A stretch of 54,899 nt of DNA from CAVTWJ01 sp963849485 (GTDB taxonomy: Bacteria > Oederibacteriota > Muellerivitia > Muellerivitales > Muellerivitaceae), in contig CAWKIF010000170.1 of the NCBI GenBank assembly GCA_963849485.1, positions 1 to 54,899 of the forward strand. The letters are read 5' to 3'. The notes beneath the pieces are model-generated. The model had not been told where the DNA came from. It saw only the letters and a list, made by a program, of their open reading frames with translations, and searched no databases. The position numbers and the translations under genes are program-made. The stretch's first letter is position 1. Each line of letters opens with the position of its first letter. Of the stretch, positions 6,633 through 17,187 are shown piece after piece.

Positions 6633-9600
6633 TCACTTCGGCGGGAGGATTTTTTGGAATTCCGGCAGGCTGCGCAATGCGTCAAAGCGCGGGTCGGAGC
6701 GGTTGGTGGCGGCGAGGTCGCCGGACTTGGGGTCGCTCTGGAGGCGTTTGGCGTTCAAATCCATGGCCACGCGCAAATTTTCGAGCGCGTTGCTGTTTTT
6801 GCCGGTCATGGCCTGGAACGCGGCGAGGTCGTAATACGCCTCCGGGCGGACCGCTTCGGGGGCGAGGGTGATGAGTTTTTGGAGCACGGCGTCGAGCTTG
6901 GGAAAATAATCGCCGCCCATTTTGCTGTAAAACTGGGCGAGCGCGGAGGCTTCGCCATATGAAATGACCGGATTGGTGAGCGCGCGGTCAAACAGGGCGA
7001 TGGCGCTGTTGGTCTGGCGCATCTGGAAGTAGGCGCCGCCGAGCATCAGCAGGTTTCGGATGTCGTCGGGATGGTCGCGCGCCTCGGTTTCCATTTGTTG
7101 CAACTGGGTGGTTGCCTGGGCATTGCCGGAGATCTGCTTTTTGATTTCTTCAATCCGATCCACGAGGCCGGAGATCTGGCCGTTGTAAGGATCGAGTTTC
7201 TGGCAGGTTTTGGCGATGATGAGCGCGTCGTCGAAACGCTGGAATTGAAAGAGGAAGTTGGCGTAGCGGACGACGGCCTCGGGGCTGTAGGGGCAGAACG
7301 CAAACGATTGTTTGAAGGCGAAGTCGCACTCCTTATACAATTGCTGTGTTTCCCGGCCTGCCACGCCTTGTTCAATCACCTTGCCGGTGTCGGGTCCATA
7401 CCTTTGCTCCAACTGCTGAAAATCCACGTCGGATTTTGGGCGGTAGATCAGGTATTGCGGATCAATGGGTGGTTGGGGATCAGCAATTGCAGGCGCCAGG
7501 CATACATGCCGGCCTGCGAACTGCGCAGCTTGGAAAATGCCTTCTGCGCGTCGTCGTCGCGGACAAATTTCAGGTCGCCCTTGAACCCGCTGTAATCGTT
7601 TCGCAGATAAGTTTTTTCCACCCAGTCGGCGATTTGCTGGACGCTGGTGTCGTAGGTGATCCAGTTGCCGATGAAGCGTTCGGAGTATTTGCTCCAGAAT
7701 TCGTGGTCGCGTTTATAGACGTCGTCGGGCAGCGCCACGTTGGGGCTGCGGTTGATTTTCATGATGATGCCGAACGGCGTCTCGTAGGGATACATCCATT
7801 CGAGCGGGAAGCTTTCCTCGACGTAGAATGAGTTGGTCGGGTTGTGGTCGAAAATCACCCGGCACAGCAGCCCGTTGATCATCATCACGGCGGTCTGCCC
7901 GGAGACCTGCACCCGGCCGGTGACGGGGTCCACCTGCACGTCCTCGCCCGGTTGCAGCCGGCCCAGCTTGGAGCGATTGGCAACATCCTCGGTGTAGGCG
8001 CGGAAGCTGGTCTCCGAATCCTGGGGCGACGGGATGTAAATTTCCTTGGGCGGATAAACGCCTTCCGCGCGGCGGCGGTCCTCGACTTTTTTGCCAAAAT
8101 TGGTGAACGGCACGTCGAGCAGGTTGTAGGCGAGTCTGGAGGACAGGCGGACAATCGAGTTGTCTTCAACATGAGCCAGCCCGCGCCAGTATTTCAGCAG
8201 CTCGCTGAAAAACGGCGGGTCATGCTGCTGGCTGCGGAAGTATTGCGACCGGAGGTAATCCAGATAAGTGGTGTCCGCCAGCGCGTTTTGCGTGATGAGA
8301 TAAACGTCGCGGCGGTCGTAATCCGGGTCCATCGGCTTGTCTTTTGCCGGGACGAAGCTTTCGCAGAAAATCATGTAGGTCGGGCAGAACCGGCCGGGGT
8401 CGGTGCCGCCAAACAGGATGGTGTTGCGGTCCATTTCGGGATAAACCAGATTTCCCTTCACCGGGTCCTTTCATCATCTGCGCGCGCAGCTTGGAGTCGT
8501 AGCTGAACTTGCCGTCCGGTCCGACAAACGGCGGCGTGAACATGTCATGCCCGAACCAGTAGCCGAACCAGTGGTTGCGCTCCTCGCCCTTGGCCCAATG
8601 CGACAAGCCCGAATAGACCGGCGCGGCCGCGAACAGGCACAGGGTAATCAGCATCGGGGCGCGGTTGCGATAAATCGCCAGGCCGCCCATGAAAGCGACG
8701 ACCATGCCCGCAACCAGCAGCGCCCCCCAGACCGGAAGACTGTATTGGTTCGGCGCAAAGATGCGCGGCAACGCCGCATAAACCTGATTGAACCCCAGCC
8801 GGTCGTCACCGGAAAAAGCCAGATACGTCGCAATTGCCAGAAAAAGCAGCGCCGTGCCGCCGAACATCCAGACCAGAAAATCGTCATCCGCCGGGGCGCT
8901 GTCTTTTTTGTTTTCATGAACCAGTGCGCGGCCAGCGCCGCCAGGACAAACGCCGCGACCATGCTCAAAAACAGGAAAAGGGTTTTTTGATAGGTCATCG
9001 CGCCGACGCCGCCATAAAAGGTGGTGCCGACTCCGTCGAAAAGCACGACGAGCGCGGGCAGCAGGGTGATGGCTCCCAGCATGAGGCCGACGCTGCGGAA
9101 GCTGCGGTAATGCGTGGCCATGTAGGACGAAAGCAGCGCCAGCCCGTAGCCGATCATGACGGCCACCACCGCGTGGGATGCCGTGAAGAACACCTTGTTT
9201 TCCTCCGCCGACTGCCGGTCGGGAGTCGTGTTCATCAACACGGTCAGGATGATGCCGACGCAGAAATACAACGCCGCCAGGCAGATGATCCACGCCCGCT
9301 CGCGCTTTTGCATTTTCAACAGGAAGAAGAACGGCACCAGCGCGACAAACAGGAAAACCCAGCTAAACGAGCCGGCCAGGCCGCTGATGACCAGCCCCAG
9401 TTGCTGGAGGAAGTGCGCCGGGTCGTAAGGACATCCGTCGGGTTGGCCTTTTCATACTGGCCGCGGGACAGTGCGTGGAAGAATCCCTCCACCGTGCGCG
9501 GATAACCCCATTGCATCGGCGGATCGGTCATGCCCGAAATGGCTTCGTAAAAATAAAACGAAACGCCAAGCATCCAAAGCACGCCGCAAACAATCACCAC

Positions 9601-10671
9601 CAGCCAGCCAGGTCCTCCTTCCATGTGTCCACGCGAGCACCGCGAAGCCGATGCCCGCAATCAGGGCGAGCACCACGCAGGCGGAACCCTGGCCGGGAAC
9701 GGCGCAAAAAAACAAACGCCGCCGCCACCGCGCCATCGCGGCAAAAGTCGTTGAATGATTTTTGTGATGATGGCGAGCCAGACATATGCCGCAATGGAGG
9801 CAAAACCGACGAAATAGAAGATGCCCAGCAGCGACGACTCAAGCCGTTCAGCGCGGGGATGGTTTGGGACTGCATCAAAATCAGCCCGCCGAGGAACACA
9901 ATGCTGTTGCCCAGGAAAAAGCTGCGGCCCAGCTTGGGTTGGGTCACCGCCACGGCCACTTCAATGCCCATCGCGGCGCAGAGCATGGTCTGGTGGATCG
10001 TCGCGCACACGCCAAAGAAGAACATGGCGATGTAGAGGTAGCGTTTCTGGTGCGGCGCGTAAATCCAGCGCATCAGGCACACCGCCACCACCATCAGCCA
10101 CGGCACGTCGAACACCGAAATGCGGTTGATGACGACCGATTCCTTCCACATGAAATTGTCAAAGCCCAGCAGCAAACCCGCCACGATGCCGCACACAATG
10201 CAGATGGCACCCTCCCATTTGCGGTTCATCTCCTTCAATTCCTCGATGCCCTCAATGAGCATGCTGCTCCCGCGCGAAACCATCAGCCCCACCAGCCCGC
10301 ACGCCATCGCCGCCGCGAACGATTCGCCCACCTCCACCCGCCATGCGACGCTGCCGAACGGCACGATCCCGTCCACAGCCACGAGTAAATCGCCCAGAAC
10401 GGATAGCCCGGCGGATGCGGGATGCCCGCGTAAAACGACGCCGTGCAAAGCTCGCCGGAATCCTCCAGCGTCAAGTCCGGCGCCAGCGTGAGCAGGTAGG
10501 CCGTCCAGACCGCCGCGAAACAGACAATCAGCACCAGCCAGTCAATTTTGCGGAACAGCGGCGGAAGTTTTGCGGGCGCGGGCGGCGGCGTTGTGGCCGC
10601 CGGTTTCTGCGGCGGCGTCTTGCCGGGTGGAGGCGCCGTTTTTTTGCGTTCGTCGGTTGTTGGATTTTCAT
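6633..10671 (-). pseudogene. DUF2723 GT-C-like membrane protein with C-terminal TPR region, multiply frameshifted
   Basis: One gene of about 1,340 codons read through several frames. Start ATG 10671 (MKIQQPTNAKK), then a Pro-rich stretch. A DUF2723 N-terminus follows (TLAPDLTLEDSGELCTASFY, GIPHPPGYPFW), then many TM segments, a soluble region (7448-8461, DPGRFCPTYMIFCESFVPAKD), and a C-terminal TPR-like part (6633-7427). Frame breaks are seen near 10650 (A7 run), 10390, 9840, 9700-9740, 9430, 8900, 8465 and 7440. DUF2723 proteins are predicted polyprenol-linked mannosyl/glycosyl transferases. The conserved sequence between breaks suggests either recent decay or sequence errors. Confidence 0.75.
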
Positions 10672-10745
10672 CGTGTTCGCCAGTTCATCGCTTCCTGAAC
10701 TGCGGAAAGTCGCCAATGAAACCCGAACCGCTCCGGTTTGTCCAA

Positions 10746-11063
10746 TCAAAAGTAAAGACGGACAAATTGTTCTGCTCGGACTGCCGGCTGGTGCATGGAC
10801 ACCGCGTAGCTTTGGTTGCTCAACATCGCCATGATGGCCGGCTGCCGGTGGCCGCCGGCGGGGGCGGCGTTTTCGGAATTCAGCACCAGCAGCGTCAGCA
10901 GCGCGCAGGCCGTGGTCGGCGTCAGCCAGCCCGCAACCCGGAGCATTCGCGGCACATTTGCGGCGTCCGCCAGAAACAGCCGCCACTTAAGCGTCGCCGA
11001 CGGCCGGCGCGGACGCCAGGAACGCAGCCGGCTCTCCAGTGATTTCATTTCGTTCTCGTCCAT
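10746..11063 (-). CDS. Small single-TM protein downstream of the sigma factor
   Basis: About 105 residues from ATG 11063 (or ATG 11048). A basic N-terminus and one TM segment (TPTTACALLTLLVLNSENA) are followed by a short extracytoplasmic tail. It overlaps the end of the ECF sigma gene by 77 bases, so the two are translated together. That order suggests an anti-sigma or sensor role, though no anti-sigma domain is visible. The stop at 10746 falls where a frameshift would give more sequence (FDWTNRSG), so the C-terminus is uncertain. Confidence 0.6.
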   Translation of the reverse strand: MDENEMKSLESRLRSWRPRRPSATLKWRLFLADAANVPRMLRVAGWLTPTTACALLTLLVLNSENAAPAGGHRQPAIMAMLSNQSYAVSMHQPAVRAEQFVRLYF

Positions 11064-11556
11064 AAACAGCTCCTTTTAATTCGCGTTTGATTTTCTGCAA
11101 ACCGTAGCGGTAACGGCCCGCCGCCGTGTTCGGCGAAATGCCCAGCAGCCCGCCGATTTCCTCGAAGGTGAACCGGTGCCAGATTTTCAGCACAATCGCC
11201 TCGCGCTGCTCCACCGGCAACGCGGCCAGACAATCCATCGCCTCGCGCTCGGCCTCGCTTTCGCCCGGCGATTTTTCAAACCAGCGCAGCGATTCCAATT
11301 CCCGCGTCAACCGCCGCCACAACGAACGGCGATGATTCAGCGCGCGATTCCGGAAACTGCGCACGCAGTAATGCTCCGGCTCCAGCGGACGTTGCGGCAT
11401 TTTTAACAGAACCAGAAACGTTTCCTGCAAAACATCCTCCGCCTCGCCGTGGGTCAGGCCCAGCGCGCGGCCATAAAGAATCAATTCCGCTGCCTTCGCC
11501 TTATAAAGTGTTTCGAACCAGTCAAAATGTTGGCCGTGCGCAAGCACCGGTTTCAT
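10987..11556 (-). CDS. ECF-type RNA polymerase sigma factor
   Basis: 189 residues. Region 2 (GEAEDVLQETFLVLLKM, residues about 37-53) and region 4 HTH (LPVEQREAIVLKIWHRFTF, then EEIGGLLGISPNTAAGRYRY, residues about 112-150) are complete. The C-terminal 40 residues are a non-conserved tail. It directs polymerase to a regulon that cannot be read from the sequence. The overlapping downstream membrane protein may control it. Confidence 0.9.
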   Translation of the reverse strand: MKPVLAHGQHFDWFETLYKAKAAELILYGRALGLTHGEAEDVLQETFLVLLKMPQRPLEPEHYCVRSFRNRALNHRRSLWRRLTRELESLRWFEKSPGESEAEREAMDCLAALPVEQREAIVLKIWHRFTFEEIGGLLGISPNTAAGRYRYGLQKIKRELKGAVYGRERNEITGEPAAFLASAPAVGDA

Positions 11557-11665
11557 TGGATAGACACCGCAACCGGGAAAATTGTATAAACTATTTTTGA
11601 AAGGCAGCGGGGAACAGGGTGGAGCCGGACTGGCGGCGACTCATGCAAACCACCATCGCCTTGCC

Positions 11666-12267
11666 TTAGCCACGGATTTTCCTTTGGCTGCGCACGCGGT
11701 AGAGGCGCTCCGTGAAGCCGCCTTCTTCCACGAAGGCTTTTTCTTGGGCGGCTATTTGCTTGTCCAGCAGATAGCACGCGAGATTCAGCAGCGAGAGCGC
11801 GGCATTGGCCACGAGTTCCGCCGAGCTTGGCACGGACGCGCACGGACTCTCACGGACGGCCACGGACTTCTTTCAGTTTTTCCGCGTCCTTGTTTGTCCG
11901 TGTCAGTCGGTGTTTGTCCACGGCGTTCTTCTTCCACCCAGGCTTTAACCTGTTCCAGCGTGGCGCACCGCCTCGCCTTGAAGCGCATCAGCGCCGGGTG
12001 TTCTGGCGCCCACTGCGCCAAACCGCGCTGCATCAAATAATCCTCATAATCCAGCCGCAACTCCTCCATGCTGGCCCGCGCCACGTTCGTGAGCTTGAGT
12101 TCCGTTTTCTTGGACGTGCCGCTGGCCTGGCTGCCCTCCGCAATGTTCTGCACGCCGCTCCGCGCCGCCTGCACCAGTTGCGCGGGCTGCTGGACGCTGC
12201 AGAGGCCGCTGTGATTGCGCCGCCAGACAATTCTGGAAAGGCGGGTGGAGCATGAACCGGAGCCTTC
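11666..12267 (-). pseudogene. Four-helix-bundle suffix protein (IVS-type), broken
   Basis: The frame carries the family hallmark LVQAARSGVQNIAEGSQASG followed by KKTELKLTNVARASMEELRL, and YLMQRGLAQW. A frame change near 11815-11860 links it to AELVANAALSLLNLACYLLD and a C-terminal tail ending at 11666. Upstream the frame is closed by a stop at 12268-12270 without an ATG, so the N-terminus is lost or shifted. A low-complexity insert (11830-11930, tandem ACGGACG/CGTCC-like units) lies in the middle. The family is common in Verrucomicrobia; role unknown. Confidence 0.65.
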
Positions 12268-12569
12268 CTATGGATCGCCATACAACTTCAAACGGCCGGT
12301 CCCGGCCCGCGTGCGTGGGCATGGAAGAAGCTGCGGGCATTTTTGGCTGGCCGAATTACTATCTGCCGTTCCTGGTGCGGGCCGGACATCTCAAGCCGCT
12401 GGGCAGGCCCGCGCAGAACGTCCGCAAATGGTTTGCGACCGTGGAAATCGAGCGGATGAGCTGCGACCCTGACTGGCTCGACAAGGCCATTCGCATCGTT
12501 GAAAAGCAGATTCAGGACATGAACAAAAAACAAAAGGGCAAGGAATTGGAAGTGTCCCTTGCCCAATGA
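12252..12569 (+). CDS. Small HTH-like protein (excisionase/MerR type)
   Basis: 105 residues from ATG 12252. The core GMEEAAGIFGWPNYYLPFLV, then AGHLKPLGRPAQNVRKWFATVEIERM, has the pattern of a winged-helix/excisionase fold seen in many small Verrucomicrobia proteins. The tail is a charged helix (VEKQIQDMNKKQKGKE). DNA binding is an inference. Its first bases overlap the broken four-helix gene on the other strand. Confidence 0.6.
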   Translation: MNRSLPMDRHTTSNGRSRPACVGMEEAAGIFGWPNYYLPFLVRAGHLKPLGRPAQNVRKWFATVEIERMSCDPDWLDKAIRIVEKQIQDMNKKQKGKELEVSLAQ

Positions 12570-12579
12570 TGCCGGCGGC

Positions 12580-12690
12580 GCTCACGCCGCCTGTTCAACT
12601 TTCCCGGCTGCCCGCTGTTCGTAGTCTTCCAACGACTGGATTTTCATCAACGCCCGTTTCGCGTAAGCGCGATGCACGGCCACCTCTCCC
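12580..12690 (-). pseudogene. Gene remnant
   Basis: A short reverse frame (HRAYAKRALMKIQSLEDYEQ...KVEQAA stop) with coding character ends at 12580. Its 5' side runs into an intergenic repeat (CTCCGTTGGCGGAGAGG near 12697-12713). Family unknown. Confidence 0.3.
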
Positions 12691-12802
12691 CCCAACTCCG
12701 TTGGCGGAGAGGGTGAAATTCCATTGTCCGCGCTTGATTTTCCGCCGCCGTTGAAGCACCTTGGCTGCGCGTTTAACGCAACAAGAGAAAGGAATTAAAA
12801 TT

Positions 12803-13425
12803 ATGGCACATGAATTACCGCCCCTGTCCTATCCCAAAGAGGCCCTGGAACCGCACATTGACGCGCTCACGATGGAAATCCATCACGACCGCCATCACAA
12901 GGCTTACGTGGACAATCTCAACAAAGCCATCGCCGGCAACGCTGCGCTGGAGGCCAAATCACTGGAGGCGCTCATCGGCGACCTCGCGTCCGTGCCGGAC
13001 AACATCCGCGGCCCGGTGCGCAACAACGGCGGCGGCCATTGGAACCATTCGTTCTTCTGGAAGATTCTCGCGCCCAAGGCCGGCGGCGCGCCGTCCGGCA
13101 AGCTCGGCGACGCCATCAAAGCACGTTCGGCTCGTTCGCCGATTTTCAGGCGAAGTTCGAGGCGGCGGGCATCGGGCGTTTCGGCAGCGGCTGGGCATGG
13201 CTCGTCTCCAACGGCGGGAAGCTGGAAATCGTTTCCACCGCCAACCAGGACAATCCGCTCATGGGCAAGGCCATCTCCGGCGTCGAAGGCAAGCCGTTTC
13301 TCGGCGTGGATGTCTGGGAGCACGCGTATTACCTGAAATACCAGAACAAGCGCGCGGATTATCTCAAGGCGGTGTGGAACGTGATTGATTGGAATGCCGT
13401 CGGGAAAGAATTTCTGATTTACGAT
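12803..13425 (+). CDS. sodA: Mn/Fe superoxide dismutase (frameshifted)
   Basis: ATG 12803 with GAGAAAGGAATT upstream. N-domain: AHELPPLSYPKEALEPHIDA, HHDRHHKAYVDNLN (metal His), and GGGHWNHSFFW (second metal His; the GGG...H form is typical of Mn-type enzymes). C-domain: FGSGWAWLV and DVWEHAYYLKYQNKRADYL (metal Asp and His). The frame breaks at the A3 run 13118-13120; one extra A gives DAIKSTFGSF, the expected sequence. It converts superoxide to hydrogen peroxide in the cytoplasm. Homology ends near 13410; after that the frame reads into a palindrome, so the true stop is unclear. Confidence 0.85.
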
Positions 13426-13430
13426 ATTAC

Positions 13431-13484
13431 GATATACGATTTACGCGCGCTTGCTTGGTCGACACACCGCGTAAATCGTATATC
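13431..13484. repeat. Palindrome with perfect 17-bp arms
   Basis: GATATACGATTTACGCG (13431-13447) and its exact reverse complement (13468-13484), with a 20-base loop containing GTCGAC. It directly follows the superoxide dismutase and could act as a transcript end or be a REP-like element. Part of an arm also recurs just upstream (GATTTACGATATTACG, 13416-13431). Confidence 0.8.
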
Positions 13485-13537
13485 CAAATCGAAAATAAAA
13501 ATCTTTTGTCGGGCGCGGCAACGGGTATTTTCCGGCC

Positions 13538-15171
13538 ATGCCGCAAGCCAAAATCGCGCCAGCAAAGAAAAGCTCCCTTTTGCAGCGGGCATTTGTTGCT
13601 TGCGTGATTTGCCTCGCCGTTTTCCAGTTCTCCGAAAACACCACCGACATTGACCTCTGGGGCCACGTCATCTTTGGCCAGGAATTTCTGCACACCGGCC
13701 ACCTCGCGCGCACCGATCCGTATTCGTGGACCGCGAACGGCCAGCCGTGGATCAACCACGAAATCATCGCCGAAGTCGCGCTGGCGCTCGCGCACCGCGC
13801 GCTCGGCGGCGCGGGCTTGCTGCTGCTGAAAATGGTCGTGGGCTTGCTGACTTTCGGCATCGCCTTGTCAATTGCCCGCAAGCAAATGAGTCCCGGCGCG
13901 CGCCTCGTCGCGTGGGCTTTCGGCGCGCTGGCGGTCGTGGAAATTTCCTACGGCTTCGCCGCGCGTCCGCAAATCTTCACCGCGCTCGCGCTCGCCGCCG
14001 AGCTGTGGATTCTTGCCGCGATTCATCGCGGACAACGGCGCTGGGCGTTTGCGCTGCCACTGCTTTTTGTCGTATGGATAAACACCCACGGCGGCGCGCT
14101 TGCCGGCCTCGTTTTGCTGTTCGTCGCCACCATTGCCACGGCGGCGCAAAGTTTTTGCCGCCGGGTCGCGCCTGAACTTTCTCCGCCCGCGCATCGCCGC
14201 GCCCGTCGCCGGCCGGCGTCATCACGGCGTCTGGCAATTTCCTGCGTGGCTTCGGCTGCGGCACTGCTTGTGAATCCCTACGGATTTGAACTCGTCCGCT
14301 GGCTAGCCGAAAGCGTGCTGTGGTTGCGCCCGCAAATCGCGGAATGGAATCCCGTCAAGTTCAGCGGCGACCACGCGGCTTTTTTTCTGTGCGTCGCCAT
14401 CGCCGCCGCCAGCTTTTTGCTTTCGCGCCGCCCCATCGCGTTGTGGGAATTGGCCGTGGCCGGCGCGCTCGGTTTCATGGCGTTCCGTTCCGCGCGCCAC
14501 ACGCCGCTGTTTTGCATCGCCGCGCTTGCATTCGTTCCGCCGCATCTCGCCGATGTTCTGGAGCGATTCAAAATTCCTTCGCGCGCCTGGCGGAGCTTTT
14601 CCGCAACGCGACCGTGCAAAAGATTTCAACCGCTTTGCTCGCCGCCGCTTCGCTGGGAATTATTTTTGCCGCCGGCACGCTGCACAAGGAGCGCGCGTGG
14701 ACGATGGAAGTTCCGCGCAAGGAATATCCTGTCGCCGCGCTGGAATTCATCAAGCAACACGGGCTGCACGGCAACCTGCTGGTGTTTTTTGACTGGGGCG
14801 AGGAGTGCATCTGGGAATTGCCGGACAGCCGCGTCTCGATTGATGGCCGGCTGGACACCTGCTATCCGCGCGATGTTTTTGCCGCACATTGGAATTTTTA
14901 CAATGCCGAGATGTCCCGCCAGCCCGCGTTGAATCTGGCGCAGGCGGATTTTGCCCTGCTGCCGCCGAACATGGCCGGGGCGGTGATGCTGTGGAAACAA
15001 CGCGGCTGGCAACCGGTTTATTCCGACGACACGGCGGTGGTGCTGGTGAAAGACTTGAAGCAATTTCCACAACTCGCCGGATTGCAAGCCACCGTGCATG
15101 GTTCCGCTGAAAGCGACAAAGGCCGCGCCGCTTTTCCAGATGCGCCGTCGGCGCGAATCACCGGGCCATAA
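13538..15171 (+). CDS. Polytopic membrane protein, GT-C-like (frameshifted)
   Basis: About 545 residues from ATG 13538 when two frames are joined near 14570-14610. The N-terminus has an acidic motif after TM1 (SENTTDIDLWGHVIFGQEFL, then RTDPYSWT) typical of lipid-linked sugar transferases. About ten TM segments follow, then a soluble C-terminal part (EYPVAALEFIKQHGLHGNLL, FDWGEECIWELPDSRVSIDG). A glycosyltransferase role is inferred from topology and the early acidic residues only. Same-direction neighbours are separated by the palindrome. Confidence 0.7.
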
Positions 15172-15185
15172 AAATCAGGAGCGAA

Positions 15186-15550
15186 TCACACGCCGCGTTT
15201 GACGGCTTCAACGCGGTTCTTTTTGCCAAGGACAACAACGCGCGGCTTCCAATTTTTCGCTTCTTTTTCGTTCACGCCGCAAAACTCATGATGGTCAGCA
15301 AATCGCCTTTTTTGCCGAGGTGCGCGACGGCGCCGTTCAGGATGATTTCGCCGGCGCCGCGCTTGCCGCAAATGGCGTAGGTCTCAAACCGCTCGCCGTT
15401 GGCCATGTTGCCGCAGAGAATTTTTTCATATTCCTGCAAGCCGCATTTTTCCATGAGGTCGGCGGAAATGGTGAGGCTGCCTTCGTATTGAACGTTGCCG
15501 CCGGTCACCGTGGCGCGGTGGATTTTCGATTTGAGCAAAAAAACTTGCAT
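15186..15550 (-). CDS. panD: Aspartate 1-decarboxylase (C-terminal frameshift)
   Basis: Start ATG 15550. Makes beta-alanine from aspartate for pantothenate and CoA. The self-cleavage site Gly24-Ser25 (YEGSLTIS) that creates the pyruvoyl group is present, with Lys9 (KSKIHRATVT) and NGAVAHLGKKGDLLTIMSFA. The frame stops after SFAA; a missing G near 15272-15276 would continue it as VNEKEAKNWKPRVVVLGKKN to 15186, the expected C-terminus. It lies 27 bases downstream of the glutamine amidotransferase gene, probably one operon. Confidence 0.88.
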
Positions 15551-15577
15551 GAGCCTTGAGTATAGCGCGTGGCGCGG

Positions 15578-16147
15578 TTACTTCAACTTGAGAAAATTGC
15601 GCATGATTTGCCGCCCGTTCTCGGTGAGGATGCTTTCGGGATGAAATTGCACGCCCCAAATCGGCAGCGTCTTGTGCCGCACGCCCATGATTTCGCCCTC
15701 GTCGCTCTCGGCGGTGATTTCGAGGCAGTCCGGCACCGTGTCGCGCTTGATGACGAGCGAATGATAGCGCGTGGCGGTGAATGGATTGGGCATTCCCGCG
15801 AACAAATCCTTTCCGTTGTGCTTAATCGGCGAGGTCTTGCCGTGCATCATGCGGTAATTCACGACGACTTCCGCGCCGAACGTGTGCCCGATGCACTGGT
15901 GGCCGAGGCAAACGCCGAAAATGGGAATGCCTTCCTGCGCAAACGTGCGGATGACATCGTTCGACAATCCCGATTCGCGCGGCGAGCACGGGCCGGGCGA
16001 CACCAGAATGCGCTCCGGCTTCAATGCGCGGATGGCATCGAGCGTGATTTCGTCGTTTCGTTTCACCTGCAAATCCGCGCCCAATTCGCCGAGATACTGG
16101 ACGAGGTTGTAGGTGAACGAATCGTAATTGTCCAAAACCAGGATCAT
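15578..16147 (-). CDS. pabA: Anthranilate/aminodeoxychorismate synthase glutaminase subunit
   Basis: 189 residues, intact. Class I glutamine amidotransferase: DNYDSFTYNLVQYL at the N-terminus, the nucleophile Cys in GVCLGHQ (about residue 79), and the His-Glu pair in GVQFHPESILT. It supplies ammonia to a chorismate-using partner subunit for tryptophan or folate synthesis; which one (trpG or pabA) cannot be told here because the partner is not in the window. Upstream of panD on the same strand; pabA would fit with panD in cofactor synthesis. Confidence 0.9.
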   Translation of the reverse strand: MILVLDNYDSFTYNLVQYLGELGADLQVKRNDEITLDAIRALKPERILVSPGPCSPRESGLSNDVIRTFAQEGIPIFGVCLGHQCIGHTFGAEVVVNYRMMHGKTSPIKHNGKDLFAGMPNPFTATRYHSLVIKRDTVPDCLEITAESDEGEIMGVRHKTLPIWGVQFHPESILTENGRQIMRNFLKLK

Positions 16148-16299
16148 CTTTGTGGAGAAAAAACTACACCATGCGCCTGAAAATCAAAGCCGAAACCGAT
16201 GATCTTCGCTCATCACCACCAATCCCATGAACTTGAGGCGGAAGAAAGCCGGAAGTTGAACGAGCCTCGTTACCTCGGCTGCTACGGGGTTTGAAACGG

Positions 16300-16968
16300 C
16301 TATTGGGTCTTGGCCGGTTCGGCTTTCTGTTCCGTGAGCCATTCGAAGCTGATCTTGATGTCGTCGCCGGTTTTGATCACCGGCATTCCCAAAATGCGCG
16401 GCGCGGGCGGCACGACATCGAAATCGGTCATTTTCAACGGCGTGGAACCGACGATTTTAAGTTTGGTCTTGTCCACGCGCTCAATGGTCACCGGAATGGT
16501 GTTGGTGACGGTGGTGCCCGACACCGTCAGCGCGCCCAGCGCGTCAAATTGCACCGGCCCGGCGGCGCCGGCGGCGGACTTGGGCTTCAACTCGATGAGG
16601 CGATACTCGATGAGCGGATATTGCTCCATGTTCAAGTGATCCTGCATGACCGCGTCCATCGCGTCGGCATAGCTCTTGAGAGTGCTGACTGGAATGGACA
16701 CATGGATGGCGGGTTTGGCGGCTGCGGGGTCTTTGAGCGCGGATTCGGGAAAATTGGCGTCCGCTTCGATGAAGCCGTTGACATTCGTGCTTTCGACCGT
16801 CCAATTGTGGATGGTGGAGGTGCCTTCCATCTTGAGCTTGCAGTTGGCAGGCTGGGCCTCGTAGCGGATGGTTTGAGCGGCGGCGGACGCCGCGAGGAGC
16901 AAAGCCGCCGCGCCGGCGACAATCACAGCGATGCCTGAACGGCAAACTTTCGATTCGGTGGAATTCAT
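16300..16968 (-). CDS. YceI family periplasmic protein
   Basis: 222 residues from ATG 16968. A cleavable signal peptide (VIVAGAAALLLAASAAAQ) precedes a YceI-like lipocalin-fold domain: GTSTIHNWTVES, ISIPV-type strands (IHVSIPVSTLKS), DHLNMEQYPLIEYRL, and late strands to ISFEWL. The family binds isoprenoid-type lipids in the periplasm. The frame is intact. No operon partner is visible; an intergenic space of 150 bases separates it from pabA. Confidence 0.83.
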   Translation of the reverse strand: MNSTESKVCRSGIAVIVAGAAALLLAASAAAQTIRYEAQPANCKLKMEGTSTIHNWTVESTNVNGFIEADANFPESALKDPAAAKPAIHVSIPVSTLKSYADAMDAVMQDHLNMEQYPLIEYRLIELKPKSAAGAAGPVQFDALGALTVSGTTVTNTIPVTIERVDKTKLKIVGSTPLKMTDFDVVPPAPRILGMPVIKTGDDIKISFEWLTEQKAEPAKTQ

Positions 16969-17059
16969 TCGCTTCTTGAATGCAATGAAATGTTCCCGTT
17001 TGCAATGCTAAAATTGAAAATCCTCCAGCTTTCTGGCGTTCTCATTCAAATATATGAGC

Positions 17060-17087
17060 TTGACTCTTTCCCTGGTGCTGATAGAAT
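17060..17087 (+). promoter_or_regulatory. Sigma-70-like promoter candidate
   Basis: TTGACT (17060-17065), 16-base spacer, TAGAAT (17082-17087), 100 bases before the ATG at 17188. Read by eye only. Confidence 0.4.
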
Positions 17088-17187
17088 GCGAAATAATAAT
17101 CCTGGATGTGACGCGGGAATCGCCGCGTTTTGATTGGTTTAAGTTGTCGTGAGCAGCTCAAGTCTGACCACAAATCGAGAGGCACAT

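Noticed and set aside
7844..8506. Plus-strand frame within the DUF2723 gene
   Set aside because: The reverse strand carries conserved residues; this frame is its shadow.
11582..12040. Plus-strand frame opposite the four-helix-bundle gene
   Set aside because: The reverse strand contains the family hallmark; this frame has none and spans a low-complexity insert.
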